Source: an uncultured Ruminococcus sp.
GTDB taxonomy: Bacteria; Bacillota; Clostridia; Oscillospirales; Acutalibacteraceae
NCBI GenBank assembly: GCA_902778175.1
Contig: CACYWT010000032.1
Span: 1-34,518, forward strand
DNA length: 34,518 nucleotides
Reading direction: 5' to 3'
Shown: positions 14,033-21,229 of the stretch, piece after piece
Layout of the letters: the number at the start of each line of letters is the position of its first letter
Numbering within the stretch: position 1 is the first letter of the stretch
Program-made: the position numbers and the translations under genes
Notes under the pieces: model-generated
Told to the model about the DNA's origin: nothing
Databases searched by the model: none
The model's input: only the letters and a program-made list of their open reading frames with translations

Positions 14033-14362
14033 ATGATCCTGAAATACTGTACAAAATGCAGACAGCCCTTTATCTTCTGTCCGGACAGTCTTTGTCCGGA
14101 GTGTAAAGAAAAATACAATGCTGAATACAACAGACATCAAAGAGATATGCGTGCGGATAAGTTCTATCATTCCAAGGCGTGGAAGGATCTGTCGAGGGCT
14201 GTGCTTGCAAAGTCTGATTATAAATGCGCACTGTGCGGAGGTCTGGCGGTCGAGGTGCATCATATTCGGGAAATACGTACCGACTGGGATAAAAGACTTG
14301 ATCCTGATAATCTTATGCCGCTGTGTACAGCCTGCCATAACAGGCAGAGGCATAGGGGGTAG
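14033..14362 (+). CDS. HNH endonuclease of the packaging module
   Basis: The 109-aa protein has an N-terminal Cys cluster (C6, C9, C16, C21, C24) and a C-terminal HNH domain: C65-x2-C68, H76-H77 (VEVHHI), N93, and C98-x2-C101 followed by HN. Such HNH proteins, encoded right before terS, cooperate with terminase in cos cleavage in HK97-like phages. GGTGATG lies five bases upstream of the ATG. Confidence 0.9.
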   Translation: MILKYCTKCRQPFIFCPDSLCPECKEKYNAEYNRHQRDMRADKFYHSKAWKDLSRAVLAKSDYKCALCGGLAVEVHHIREIRTDWDKRLDPDNLMPLCTACHNRQRHRG

Positions 14363-14459
14363 TGCGAAAAGTATAAATATATTCAACTCTACATCGCGCC
14401 GGACCTTTCTGTAGCAAAAATTCCTTAAATCGCAAAATAAAATCAAGGGGGGTGAGAGT
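14363..14459 (+). other. Intergenic region between HNH and terS, candidate cos
   Basis: The 97-bp gap is AT-rich except for the short GC-rich stretch CATCGCGCCGGACC (14393-14406). In phages with an adjacent HNH-terS pair the cos site often lies in this gap. No complementary-end data exist here, so this is only a position-based candidate. The distal end holds the strong ribosome site GGGGGGTGAGAG of terS. Confidence 0.25.
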
Positions 14460-14975
14460 ATGGCAAGACCGAGAGAGCCGATCGACCTTATCATGCATAA
14501 GGGAAAGTCGCACAAGACCAAGGAAGAGATCGAGAGGAGAAAAGAAAACGAGGTAAAGGCGTATGACGATGATATCAGACCGCCGAAATTCCTGACGGGG
14601 AAGGCTCAGAAGGAGAAATTTGAATATATTGCCGGGGAGCTGTGCAGGATCGGGATAATGAGCAATCTTGACTGCGATGAGGTCGGGAGATATATCGTTG
14701 CGCAGAAGGAATGGGAGAAATACGGCAGGCTCGTGGATATGATGCGAAGAAAGCTCGGTGAAGCTGTCAGGAGCGGAAACAACATTCTTATCGACTTTTA
14801 CACCGACTGCCTGAGCAAATACGAAACGCTGAGGACGAAAGCCTTTCAGCAGTGTCATACCTGCGCTTCCTCGCTCGGGCTGACGATAACAAGCAGGTGC
14901 AGGCTTGTCATTCCGAAGACGGAAGAGGTCCGAGAAAACAAATTCCGCATATTCGGGAAAGAGGCGTCGGGATGA
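14460..14975 (+). CDS. terS: Terminase small subunit, P27 family
   Basis: The 171-aa protein recognises the packaging site and feeds phage DNA to the large terminase. The P27 pattern is visible: MARPREPIDLIMHKGKSHKT, a central helical segment with PPKFLTGKAQKEKF and NLDCDEVGRYIVAQKEWEKY, and the C-terminal SSLGLTITSRCRLVIPK. The start has a strong GGGGGG(T)GAG site. In most related phages terL follows directly; here about 2 kb of accessory genes intervene. The stop overlaps the next start (ATGA). Confidence 0.9.
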   Translation: MARPREPIDLIMHKGKSHKTKEEIERRKENEVKAYDDDIRPPKFLTGKAQKEKFEYIAGELCRIGIMSNLDCDEVGRYIVAQKEWEKYGRLVDMMRRKLGEAVRSGNNILIDFYTDCLSKYETLRTKAFQQCHTCASSLGLTITSRCRLVIPKTEEVRENKFRIFGKEASG

Positions 14976-15639
14976 TGTACATAAAACGGTGTGTCGGCTT
15001 TGTTGATGATACAAGCTTGAATTACGTAAGGAAAAGATATATAATCGAAACAGAGAAATACAGCGACAGTCAACCGCGCGACGACCGGGGACGATGGACG
15101 GACGGCGGGGGTTCGGGTGGATTTGTCTCCGGCGCAACAAGCGGGGCTTTGAATCCTTATAGTAAGAGAGCGCAAGAACACGCGGATAGGTATTATGAGT
15201 CTGTAAGGCATATGAAAAACGATACTCAAAGAATTGCGGATGCAACAGGTATTAAAAAAGATAAAATCAACAAGATAAAGCAGCACATATTTATAAAAGA
15301 GCATGATCTTTGGGACGGACATCGCAGATTTGATTCATCATATGAAATGGCTCTATCATGGCAAAGACTGATTGATGGCAAACGTATTCTTCCAAAGGAT
15401 ATTATTTTGTTAAGGCAATACCGCACAAAGATAGTGCCGCAGATGCGCCGTCAATTTTTTCGTCAGATTGTGTAAAACGAGCGTAGTTAACCTGACGGTT
15501 ATCAAGCGAGTTTTGTGCAGAATGACGGAAAAAGAGCAAGCATATGCGGTGCTAAGCCGTAAGGCGTTCTTTATTGACTCAGGATGAAGCTCATATAAAA
15601 GCATCAAAACGCTATAATTATGCAAAATACTGTGAATAG
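14972..15639 (+). pseudogene. Toxin-like gene disrupted by a foldback element
   Basis: The surviving reading frame (14972-15475, 167 aa) begins MMYIKRCVGFVDDTSL, has the linker motif RDDRGRWTDGGGSGG seen where toxin domains are joined to phage head proteins, and then a helical domain (IADATGIKKDKINKIKQHIF, KEHDL, RRFDSSYEMALSWQRLIDGK, DIILLRQ). Family members I recall continue with an HE-x2-E segment and end in an EAH...YNY motif. That ending is present, out of frame, at 15574-15639 (LTQDEAHIKASKRYNYAKYC, then E and stop). Between them lies a hairpin element that supplies the premature stop. The domain recurs at the C-terminus of MuF-like phage and polymorphic toxin proteins. Its activity is unknown to me. 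Probably inactive here. Confidence 0.6.
15420..15566. mobile_element. Small foldback (MITE/REP-like) element inside toxin-like gene
   Basis: The imperfect inverted repeats 15434-15483 and 15505-15552 share CCGCA-n-ATGC, a T-rich block, CGTCA and AAAAC in the same order, and a central stem TAACC-TGAC-GGTTA completes one long hairpin. There is no coding capacity. The flanks belong to one toxin-like gene whose frame it breaks. Boundaries are approximate and no clear target duplication was found; about 40-50 bp of target may have been lost. It could be a non-autonomous transposon derivative or a palindromic REP-type repeat. Confidence 0.5.
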
Positions 15640-15649
15640 GAGGATCAAT

Positions 15650-15889
15650 ATGGTCAGAATTTTTAATATTATTCATAAAGATAATAAAATAAGTTGTAAT
15701 TATGAACCTGAAAAATCAGGTAAATATGGATATGTTGAAATTGACACTGAATCTATGGAAATTGCAAAACTGACTTATTCTGACTATGAATACGGAAAAA
15801 AGATGTATGTTGCTCAGGTACGAAATAAGATTGAAGAAGCCTTTCGGAAAAATGAGTTGACAGATGAAATGTATGCAGTGTTTTTTTAA
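15650..15889 (+). CDS. Probable immunity protein of the disrupted toxin
   Basis: The 79-aa protein MVRIFNIIHKDNKISCNYEP... is small, acidic and beta-rich at the N-terminus (KYGYVEIDTESMEIAKLTYS) with a C-terminal helix (KKMYVAQVRNKIEEAF). It starts 10 bp after the remnant toxin-gene stop with AGGAGG seven bases upstream, the usual toxin-immunity arrangement. Proteins with a YSDYEYG-K-MYVA-VR pattern occur beside phage toxin domains of this type, as far as I recall. The immunity role is inference from order, size and charge. With the toxin broken, it may now be a remnant or protect against related phages. Confidence 0.55.
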   Translation: MVRIFNIIHKDNKISCNYEPEKSGKYGYVEIDTESMEIAKLTYSDYEYGKKMYVAQVRNKIEEAFRKNELTDEMYAVFF

Positions 15890-15901
15890 TGAGGTGGCAT
15901 G

Positions 15902-16318
15902 ATGAGAGAGATACTTTTCAGGGGGAAGAGAGTTGACAATGGTAAGTGGATTGAGGGCTCGTTATCAACGGAATATTATAAAGAATGCGGTTGTGTTATG
16001 GTCAGCCCTACTTCAGATGATTGTTTTAAGGTTGACCCCGAAACCGTCGGACAGTACACAGAATCAACTGATAAGAACGGTACGATGATTTTTGAGGGAG
16101 ATATCGTCAGGACAAAGAAGTATGGACGAATAATCAAGCTGAAGGATCATACTTACACAAACGTTAGCGATTATGATACTTTCGTAGTTTGTTATTCCCC
16201 TTGTATGTTTCGCCTTCTCAGAGAAAAGCCTGATCGTGGATTTAATCTTGTAAATGATGGGTATGCGCAGTTAGAAGTTATCGGCAACATCCACGACAAT
16301 CCAGAACTTCTTGAATAA
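15902..16318 (+). CDS. YopX-family phage protein
   Basis: This 138-aa protein has the YopX signature: MREILFRGKRVDNGKWIEGS, then PETVGQYTESTDKNGTMIFE and GDIVRTKKYGRII, ending GNIHDNPELL. YopX of the Bacillus phage SPbeta and its relatives are beta-rich proteins of unknown activity. The ATG at 15902 fits the family start; another ATG at 15899 is too close to GAGGTGG. It usually lies in early regions; a position between terS and terL is unusual and marks this as part of an accessory insertion. Confidence 0.88.
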   Translation: MREILFRGKRVDNGKWIEGSLSTEYYKECGCVMVSPTSDDCFKVDPETVGQYTESTDKNGTMIFEGDIVRTKKYGRIIKLKDHTYTNVSDYDTFVVCYSPCMFRLLREKPDRGFNLVNDGYAQLEVIGNIHDNPELLE

Positions 16319-16630
16319 AAATGCTGCCGAACGGCAGCGGAAACGGTACAATTTGTTTCCGGATGGAAATTGTATAACACAAGCGGCTTTGAACTTGTCG
16401 GAATTACTGACAGGTTCGGGTCGCTTTTCTCGTGCTCTGACGGGCGCAGGAGCGCGCAAACACGCGCGGGAATGAAACTGTATAACAAACGCGGAAAACG
16501 CGTTACAGCGCCTTTGAGGGCGGAGGCACTGAGTCATAACGTCAATAATGCATAATTCATAATGCATAATGCATAATGAATGTGGGGCTTTGAGTTCAGA
16601 GCGGAGCCGGAGGATAAGGGAGGAAAAAAT
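16319..16630 (+). other. Hairpin-rich non-coding spacer
   Basis: There is no convincing gene. The first part is a run of hairpins: CTGCC-GAAC-GGCAG near 16324, CGGAAAC/GTTTCCG at about 16338-16363, CGCGC pairs near 16452-16468 and AACGCG/CGCGTT at 16488-16504. A near-repeat of the TGTATAACA motif occurs at about 16371 and 16480. The end (16551-16578) is an AT-rich CATAATG repeat that recurs at 26289-26316. It may be decayed cassette DNA or folded RNA. Confidence 0.45.
16551..16578. repeat. 28-bp AT-rich repeat, copy 1
   Basis: Tandem CATAAT(T/G) heptamers form a 28-bp stretch identical to 26289-26316. Such repeats are common in intergenic DNA of Clostridia and may be recombination or element-end remnants. 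Confidence 0.6.
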
Positions 16631-16741
16631 ATGAAGATCGTAAAATTAGGTATGGTGTTTGAAATCGGCAATGCACCGGACTTCGGGAGTATTGAAGCAG
16701 GACAGGACGGCGCGCTGATAAAAACGTTCAAGGCGGTGTAA
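16631..16741 (+). CDS. 36-aa small protein
   Basis: The ATG has GGGAGG seven bases upstream and encodes a 36-aa acidic-neutral peptide (MKIVKLGMVFEIGNAPDFGS...). It ends 3 bp before the zinc-ribbon gene, in a coupled arrangement. The family is not recognised. Good ribosome site and spacing are the only support. Confidence 0.4.
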   Translation: MKIVKLGMVFEIGNAPDFGSIEAGQDGALIKTFKAV

Positions 16742-16744
16742 GCT

Positions 16745-16978
16745 ATGACAGACGAAAAGAAAAAGCCCGCTCTGCGGTACTGCCGTTACTGCGCCGGCGA
16801 GGCTTTGATTTATACGAGGGACGGACGGAATTTTGAGGGTATGCCGGGGTATATTGCGACCGTGCGGTGCCAAAGGTGCCTTGTGTCGATAACGGCGTTC
16901 AGCAGCAGCCGTAAAGCTGCGGAGATAATCGTCCGCGACAGGTGGAACGGGCAGGGTGCCGCCGTGGGGGCGGACTGA
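16745..16978 (+). CDS. Lar-like zinc-ribbon protein before terL
   Basis: The 77-aa protein has C13-x2-C16 (YCRYCAGEA) and C42-x2-C45 (RCQRCLVS), then KAAEIIVRDRWNGQ, the ribbon-plus-helix form of Lar-type phage proteins. It abuts terL with no gap. A restriction-alleviation role is possible by family resemblance only. Confidence 0.6.
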   Translation: MTDEKKKPALRYCRYCAGEALIYTRDGRNFEGMPGYIATVRCQRCLVSITAFSSSRKAAEIIVRDRWNGQGAAVGAD

Positions 16979-18709
16979 ATGAATGACAGAGCTACAAGGC
17001 ACGCGCAGGACGTTGTTTCCGGCAGGATACAGAGCGGAAACCTGCACCGGCTTGCGTGCAGGAGACACCTGCGCGATCTGGAAAGACAGGGAACTCCTGA
17101 ATTTCCGTATGTGTGGGATGAAAAAAAGAGCGAACAGATAATCGGATTTGCCGAGATGTTGACTATTGCCGAGGGCTACAGCCCGAAAGCGGTGCGGCTG
17201 TATGACAACCAGTGCTTTGATCTCGGCGTGCCTATGGGCTGGATAAAGCAGAGCAACGGAAAAAGGCGTTTCCGAAGGAGCTATGAAAGCATGGGGAGGC
17301 AGAACGGAAAGTCCTTCAAGAACGGTATCAGAGGTACGTATATCTCTCTTGCGGGAGGGTATGAATACGGCAAGCTGTTTACGGCGGCGACCAAGAAAAG
17401 GCAGGCAAAGATCGCGTGGGATGAGATGATGAAATTCATCCGTTCCGATCAGGAGCTTGCAGAACTGTATAAGATACAGGAATACAAATCGCTGATAACC
17501 TGTCTGGAAACGAACTGTACCATTGAAGCGCTGAGCAAGGAGGGAGGTCTGGACGACGGCTTCCGCTCTATCTTCTGTTCGGTCGATGAGATACACCAGA
17601 TGAAGGACAACAGCGTATATAAGGCGCTGTACAACGGCACAAGGGCGCTGCCCGAAACGCTTATATCCATGATAACGACAAGAGGCAAGGATCTGACGAC
17701 CTTTTGCTTCGAGATAGATAAATTATGTCAGTCGATCCTCTACGGAGCAGCAGCTCTGGAGGATTTTTTTGTTGATATTTATTCGATAGACAAAGAGGAT
17801 CAGCCGTTTGACAGCGGGATATGGTACAAGGCTAATCCCGTGCTGCTTCATTCCGAAAATCCGAATCTTGCGGAGAATATGAGGACGTTTGCGTCCGACG
17901 CGGAAACGGCGCGGGTCATGGGCGGCAGCGAGCTTGCCGATTTTATGGTGAAATCGCTGAACGTCTGGTACAGAAACAGCGATAATGAATTCGTGAATGC
18001 CGCAAAATGGCAGGAATGTGCCTGCGACAGTACTCTTGCTGATCACAATGGCGCGACCGTCAACATAGGGCTTGACCTGTCGAGCGGCGGAGATCTGACC
18101 TCGTGGTTTGTAGAGATACCGACAAGGGACGGTTATTTCGTTGACAGTCACAGCTATATGCCGAGAGGGCGGTTCGACGAGCATATCAGGACAGATACGG
18201 CGCCATATGACACATGGGAAAAGGCAGGGCTTATCACCGTAACGGGAGGAATGACGGATTTCAAGAACGATTACGGATTCATTATCCGCGATCTTGCGGA
18301 TATGATAAATAAATACTGTTTCAGGGTAAATGCGATAGGATATGACCCGCATAACGCCGACGGTATCCTCGGAGAGCTTGAAAAACTGGGAGCGCCGCTC
18401 GTTCAGGTAGTGCAGAGCGCGAGAAACCTTAATGACGCGACCTGCGATATACAGTATCTTGTCAAATCGGGACGGTATCATTACAACCGGCACAATGAGC
18501 TATTAGCATATTCATTTATGAATGCCGTCACTGTTGCAAACAGCTTCGGCGAGATAAAGATAGACAAGATGCCGGGCAAAAGGAACAGCCGTATCGACCC
18601 CGTTGACGCCGGGATAGACGCGCATTATATCTCCGTCCGCGGAGGGATAAAGCGGCTTGATACGGAAAGCCTGCTGCAGCAGTACCTGAAAATAATGCGA
18701 AAGGGATGA
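16979..18709 (+). CDS. terL: Terminase large subunit (Terminase_1/P27-partner type)
   Basis: The 576-aa packaging motor and nuclease pairs with the P27-type small subunit. The ATPase has the deviant Walker A GRQNGKS at residues 106-112 and Walker B SIFCSVDE ending at D203-E204, with TTRG (233-236) as the coupling motif. The RNase H-like nuclease begins at VNIGLDLSSGGDL (D366, D372), with further acidic positions in GYDPHNADG and near the C-terminus in PVDAGIDAHY. GGGGGCGG precedes the ATG. The stop overlaps the portal start (ATGA), a typical coupled junction. Confidence 0.94.
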   Translation: MNDRATRHAQDVVSGRIQSGNLHRLACRRHLRDLERQGTPEFPYVWDEKKSEQIIGFAEMLTIAEGYSPKAVRLYDNQCFDLGVPMGWIKQSNGKRRFRRSYESMGRQNGKSFKNGIRGTYISLAGGYEYGKLFTAATKKRQAKIAWDEMMKFIRSDQELAELYKIQEYKSLITCLETNCTIEALSKEGGLDDGFRSIFCSVDEIHQMKDNSVYKALYNGTRALPETLISMITTRGKDLTTFCFEIDKLCQSILYGAAALEDFFVDIYSIDKEDQPFDSGIWYKANPVLLHSENPNLAENMRTFASDAETARVMGGSELADFMVKSLNVWYRNSDNEFVNAAKWQECACDSTLADHNGATVNIGLDLSSGGDLTSWFVEIPTRDGYFVDSHSYMPRGRFDEHIRTDTAPYDTWEKAGLITVTGGMTDFKNDYGFIIRDLADMINKYCFRVNAIGYDPHNADGILGELEKLGAPLVQVVQSARNLNDATCDIQYLVKSGRYHYNRHNELLAYSFMNAVTVANSFGEIKIDKMPGKRNSRIDPVDAGIDAHYISVRGGIKRLDTESLLQQYLKIMRKG

Positions 18710-20505
18710 GAACAATAGGTATCTTTGATTTCTGGAAAAAGAGAAAGCAGAAAAGCGCCGATTTTCCGAAGGTCGCGTTCCGTGACCTTATGGATTTTCT
18801 GAATATTGACCCGACAAGCGACAGACTGAGCGAGGCAACATATCTTACTTGTCTTAAGGTGCTTGGAGAGGGTCTGGCGAAGCTGCCGCTTGCTTTGCAG
18901 ATGGTGACGGAAAACGGCGGTGTAAAGGATATGACGGGGCTTGCACTGTGGAGGACGGTCAAGGTCAGACCGAACAAGTATATGAGCCCGACGGTGTTCT
19001 GGACGTCAGTCGAGAATAACCGTAACCATTTCGGCAACTCCTATGTGTGGATAGACAGGAAAAGGAACGGCAGTATAGAGCTTTGGGTGCTGCCGGGCGA
19101 CTGCGTGAAGATAGAGCTTGATAGCCTGCGCGATCTGTCCGACATGAAGGATATCACATACATTTACACAAGCCCGAACAGTGGGGAGCAATTCCGCATT
19201 GCGAGCATGGATATCCTTCATTTCAGGAACAGCGTTATATTTGACGGGCTTGTGGGAATGTCGGTGCGCGAGAAGCTGAGAGCAAGCTTTGACGGAGCTA
19301 TGATGAGTCAGGAGATGCTCAACGAGCTGTACAGGACGCATTTCGTACCGAAAGCGGCGATCCAGTTCGACGTCAGCAGCTTTGTCGAAAAGGACCTTGA
19401 AACGCAGTATCTTAAATCATTGCAGGATTATGCCGACGGCAAGTCTGAATCGGGTTCGTCATTCATACCGCTGCTGCCGGGGACGAATATCGTTCCGCTG
19501 AACATAAAGCTGACGGACGGACAGTTCCTGGAGCTGCGGAAATATTCCGCATTGCAGATCGCAGCGGCATTCGGGATAAAGCCGAATCATCTGAACGATT
19601 ACGACAAGAGCAGCTACGCCAACAGCGAGGCTCAGCAGCTTGCTTTTTATACAGACACGATGCTGTATATACTCAAGCAGTATGAGGAGGAGCTTAATTT
19701 CAAGCTTCTGAGCGAGGAACAGCAAAAAGCAGGCTACCGGTTCAAATTCAATCTTGCGGCGGTGCTCAGGGGCGACACCAAAACGCAGGTAGAGAGCCTG
19801 AGCCGCGGCATATCGAGCGGACTTTATACGCCCGACGAAGCCAGGAGAAATATTGACCTTCCGTCAAAGCCGGGCGGAGATCAGCTTTATTTCAACGGCA
19901 GCAATATCCCGATCGTGCTGTCCGGCACACAGTACGGAAACGCACCGCAGAAAAGCGTTTTTACGCTTGCAAATCGCGGCAGAAGTGGTATAATCGAGAT
20001 AAGAAAGAAGCCTGTCTTCGGAGACGGTCACAGGATCGTTGACAACGAGCCTGACGGAAACGGCGGCTCGGGCGGAGGATCTTCCGGCGGCTCTGGCGGA
20101 GAGTCCGGGGGTTCGGGAGAAAGTTCGGTAAATGCCGAAAATCAAAGAAAGCTTGACGAAGCTATCGAAAGTGGGAAGCTGAAAACAAAGTTGGATAAAG
20201 GTAAGCAGGCAAAGCACAAATACGGTTCAGCAGAGTATAATGAGGCTATCAAGAGAGGCGAACTTCCGAGTTATACTAAACTTAGTAATATGGAAGTGCA
20301 GAAGATCATCAATAATCACAGTAAAGACGGTGAAGTTCGTATTCAAAAAGGGCATTTTAAGAAAGTAATTACAGAAAAAGATAGTATTGGTATGTATGGG
20401 GATCTGAGAACAAAAAAATATATACCTACAAACAGAGCAACCATCCATTATTCAAAAGACGGAACTCATTTAGTTCCTGCACCGCCGAAGGGAGAAAATA
20501 AATGA
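18706..20505 (+). CDS. HK97-family portal protein fused to a C-terminal toxin domain
   Basis: Residues 1 to about 420 are an HK97-type portal, the dodecameric ring through which DNA enters and leaves the head: FWKKRKQK near the start, SEATYLTCLKVLGEGLAKLP, MDILHFRN, and the late AAAFGIKPNHLNDYDKSSYA. Residues 449-474 form a Gly/Ser linker. Residues 475-599 are a separate domain: KGKQAKHKYGSAEYNEAIKR, LPSYTKLSNMEVQKIIN, and PTNRATIHYSKDGTHLVPAP with H581, Y582 and H588. This resembles polymorphic toxin type 50 (Ntox50), predicted to be an RNase as I recall. The DNA from about 20130 on is clearly more AT-rich than the portal core, fitting a swapped cassette. The next gene overlaps by ATGA and is the likely immunity gene. 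The toxin call is from motif memory. Confidence 0.85.
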   Translation: MRTIGIFDFWKKRKQKSADFPKVAFRDLMDFLNIDPTSDRLSEATYLTCLKVLGEGLAKLPLALQMVTENGGVKDMTGLALWRTVKVRPNKYMSPTVFWTSVENNRNHFGNSYVWIDRKRNGSIELWVLPGDCVKIELDSLRDLSDMKDITYIYTSPNSGEQFRIASMDILHFRNSVIFDGLVGMSVREKLRASFDGAMMSQEMLNELYRTHFVPKAAIQFDVSSFVEKDLETQYLKSLQDYADGKSESGSSFIPLLPGTNIVPLNIKLTDGQFLELRKYSALQIAAAFGIKPNHLNDYDKSSYANSEAQQLAFYTDTMLYILKQYEEELNFKLLSEEQQKAGYRFKFNLAAVLRGDTKTQVESLSRGISSGLYTPDEARRNIDLPSKPGGDQLYFNGSNIPIVLSGTQYGNAPQKSVFTLANRGRSGIIEIRKKPVFGDGHRIVDNEPDGNGGSGGGSSGGSGGESGGSGESSVNAENQRKLDEAIESGKLKTKLDKGKQAKHKYGSAEYNEAIKRGELPSYTKLSNMEVQKIINNHSKDGEVRIQKGHFKKVITEKDSIGMYGDLRTKKYIPTNRATIHYSKDGTHLVPAPPKGENK

Positions 20506-20705
20506 TTGATTCGTTATCTATGTACAAATGTTTAGAACATAAAGTTCGTATTACTTTATCTAATGAGAGAATTATTGAGGGAATAGTTGATTTTTTTGAA
20601 TCAGAATGGGACAGTGGTTGTGGAGAAGCAACAATTGGAATAAAAGGTGATGATACTTGGTTTAACCAAAGTGAAATCGAGTCCATTGAAATTATCGACG
20701 ACTAA
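20502..20705 (+). CDS. Probable immunity protein, LSm/SH3-like fold
   Basis: The 67-aa acidic protein overlaps the portal-toxin stop by 4 bp (ATGA), so both are made together. The pattern CLEHKVRITLSNERIIEGIV, then DFFESEWD, ATIGIKG and EIESIEIID is that of a small Sm-like five-strand barrel. Small acidic proteins encoded directly after a toxin domain usually are its immunity partner, which would protect the host cell while portal-toxin is being made. Immunity is inferred from position, size and charge. It has the same AT-rich composition as the toxin domain, unlike the portal core. Confidence 0.65.
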   Translation: MIDSLSMYKCLEHKVRITLSNERIIEGIVDFFESEWDSGCGEATIGIKGDDTWFNQSEIESIEIIDD

Positions 20706-20817
20706 AGCTTTTTCCAAAAACCTTTTAACTTGCCGAGCTGAACCTTAAACTAAACCACAGGTCGGAAAAGCCGCATTATAAGCCGGTTTTTTAACTTGTT
20801 TTCAACTTTTGTTGACT

Positions 20818-21124
20818 AAAAAGCTGAATCTGTTGACTAAAATCTGAAAACATTCGCTTAAAATAAGCAAACAGTTTTCAAAAATCCATTAATTCTATTA
20901 AAAAATGCATTTTATCTTTGAAATTTGCGGTTTTTCTGCAAGATGTAAATGCTGCAATGTCAGCGTTTTTGCATTTGGTCTTGATGAACGTTCCGCAAAG
21001 GTTATGGCAAGGTACTAATGGCAAAAAGGGATAGCAGATTTGATTTAAATAGTTGGTCAACAGTTGGTCAATAGTTGCTCTATTTTTGAAAACAGTTTGC
21101 TAATTTCTTAGAATTCAGCTTTTT
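20818..21124. repeat. Nested inverted repeats (possible foldback element)
   Basis: An outer 12-bp pair (AAAAAGCTGAAT at 20818 with its complement ending at 21124) and an inner 19-bp pair with one mismatch have the same order on both arms, but the left arm has 36 bp between them and the right arm 11 bp. This is the shape of an imperfect MITE-like element of about 300 bp. Confidence 0.4.
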
Positions 21125-21179
21125 ATTCTTCAAATTTGCAGAAAATTCGCAAAAACAGCGTTTAAAATCTAATAATTTG

Positions 21180-21207
21180 CCGTCTTGTCATGCAAGGCGG
21201 TTTTTTT
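21180..21207 (+). terminator. Intrinsic terminator before the diphosphohydrolase gene
   Basis: CCGTCTTG (21180-21187) pairs with CAAGGCGG (21193-21200) with one G-T, followed by T7. It ends only 22 bp before the next ATG, so it ends transcripts from the portal-toxin side or a non-coding RNA in the spacer. Confidence 0.7.
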
Positions 21208-21229
21208 GTACCCTGAAAGGAGAATGTAA

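Larger units (their letters stand above)
20706..21229 (+). other. AT-rich structured spacer, no gene seen
   Basis: The 524-bp stretch has no plausible gene. It holds a cruciform (TGAAAAC 20845-20851 with GTTTTCA 20874-20880, enclosing GCTTA-AAA-TAAGC at 20856-20868), a 19-bp inverted repeat with one mismatch (20866-20884 and 21083-21101), an outer 12-bp perfect inverted repeat (20818-20829 and 21113-21124), two GTTGACTAAAA copies (20811 and 20832), an 11-bp tandem repeat of AGTTGGTCAA type (21051-21079) and a terminator at its end. It could be a foldback element or remains of lost toxin-immunity cassettes. Confidence 0.5.

Noticed and set aside
16370-16555. 61-aa open frame in the hairpin-rich spacer
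   Set aside because: No ribosome site, low-complexity and hairpin-derived composition, and its end runs into the CATAATG repeat.
21051-21079. 11-bp tandem repeats as a CRISPR-like array
   Set aside because: Three imperfect units without spacers do not make an array.
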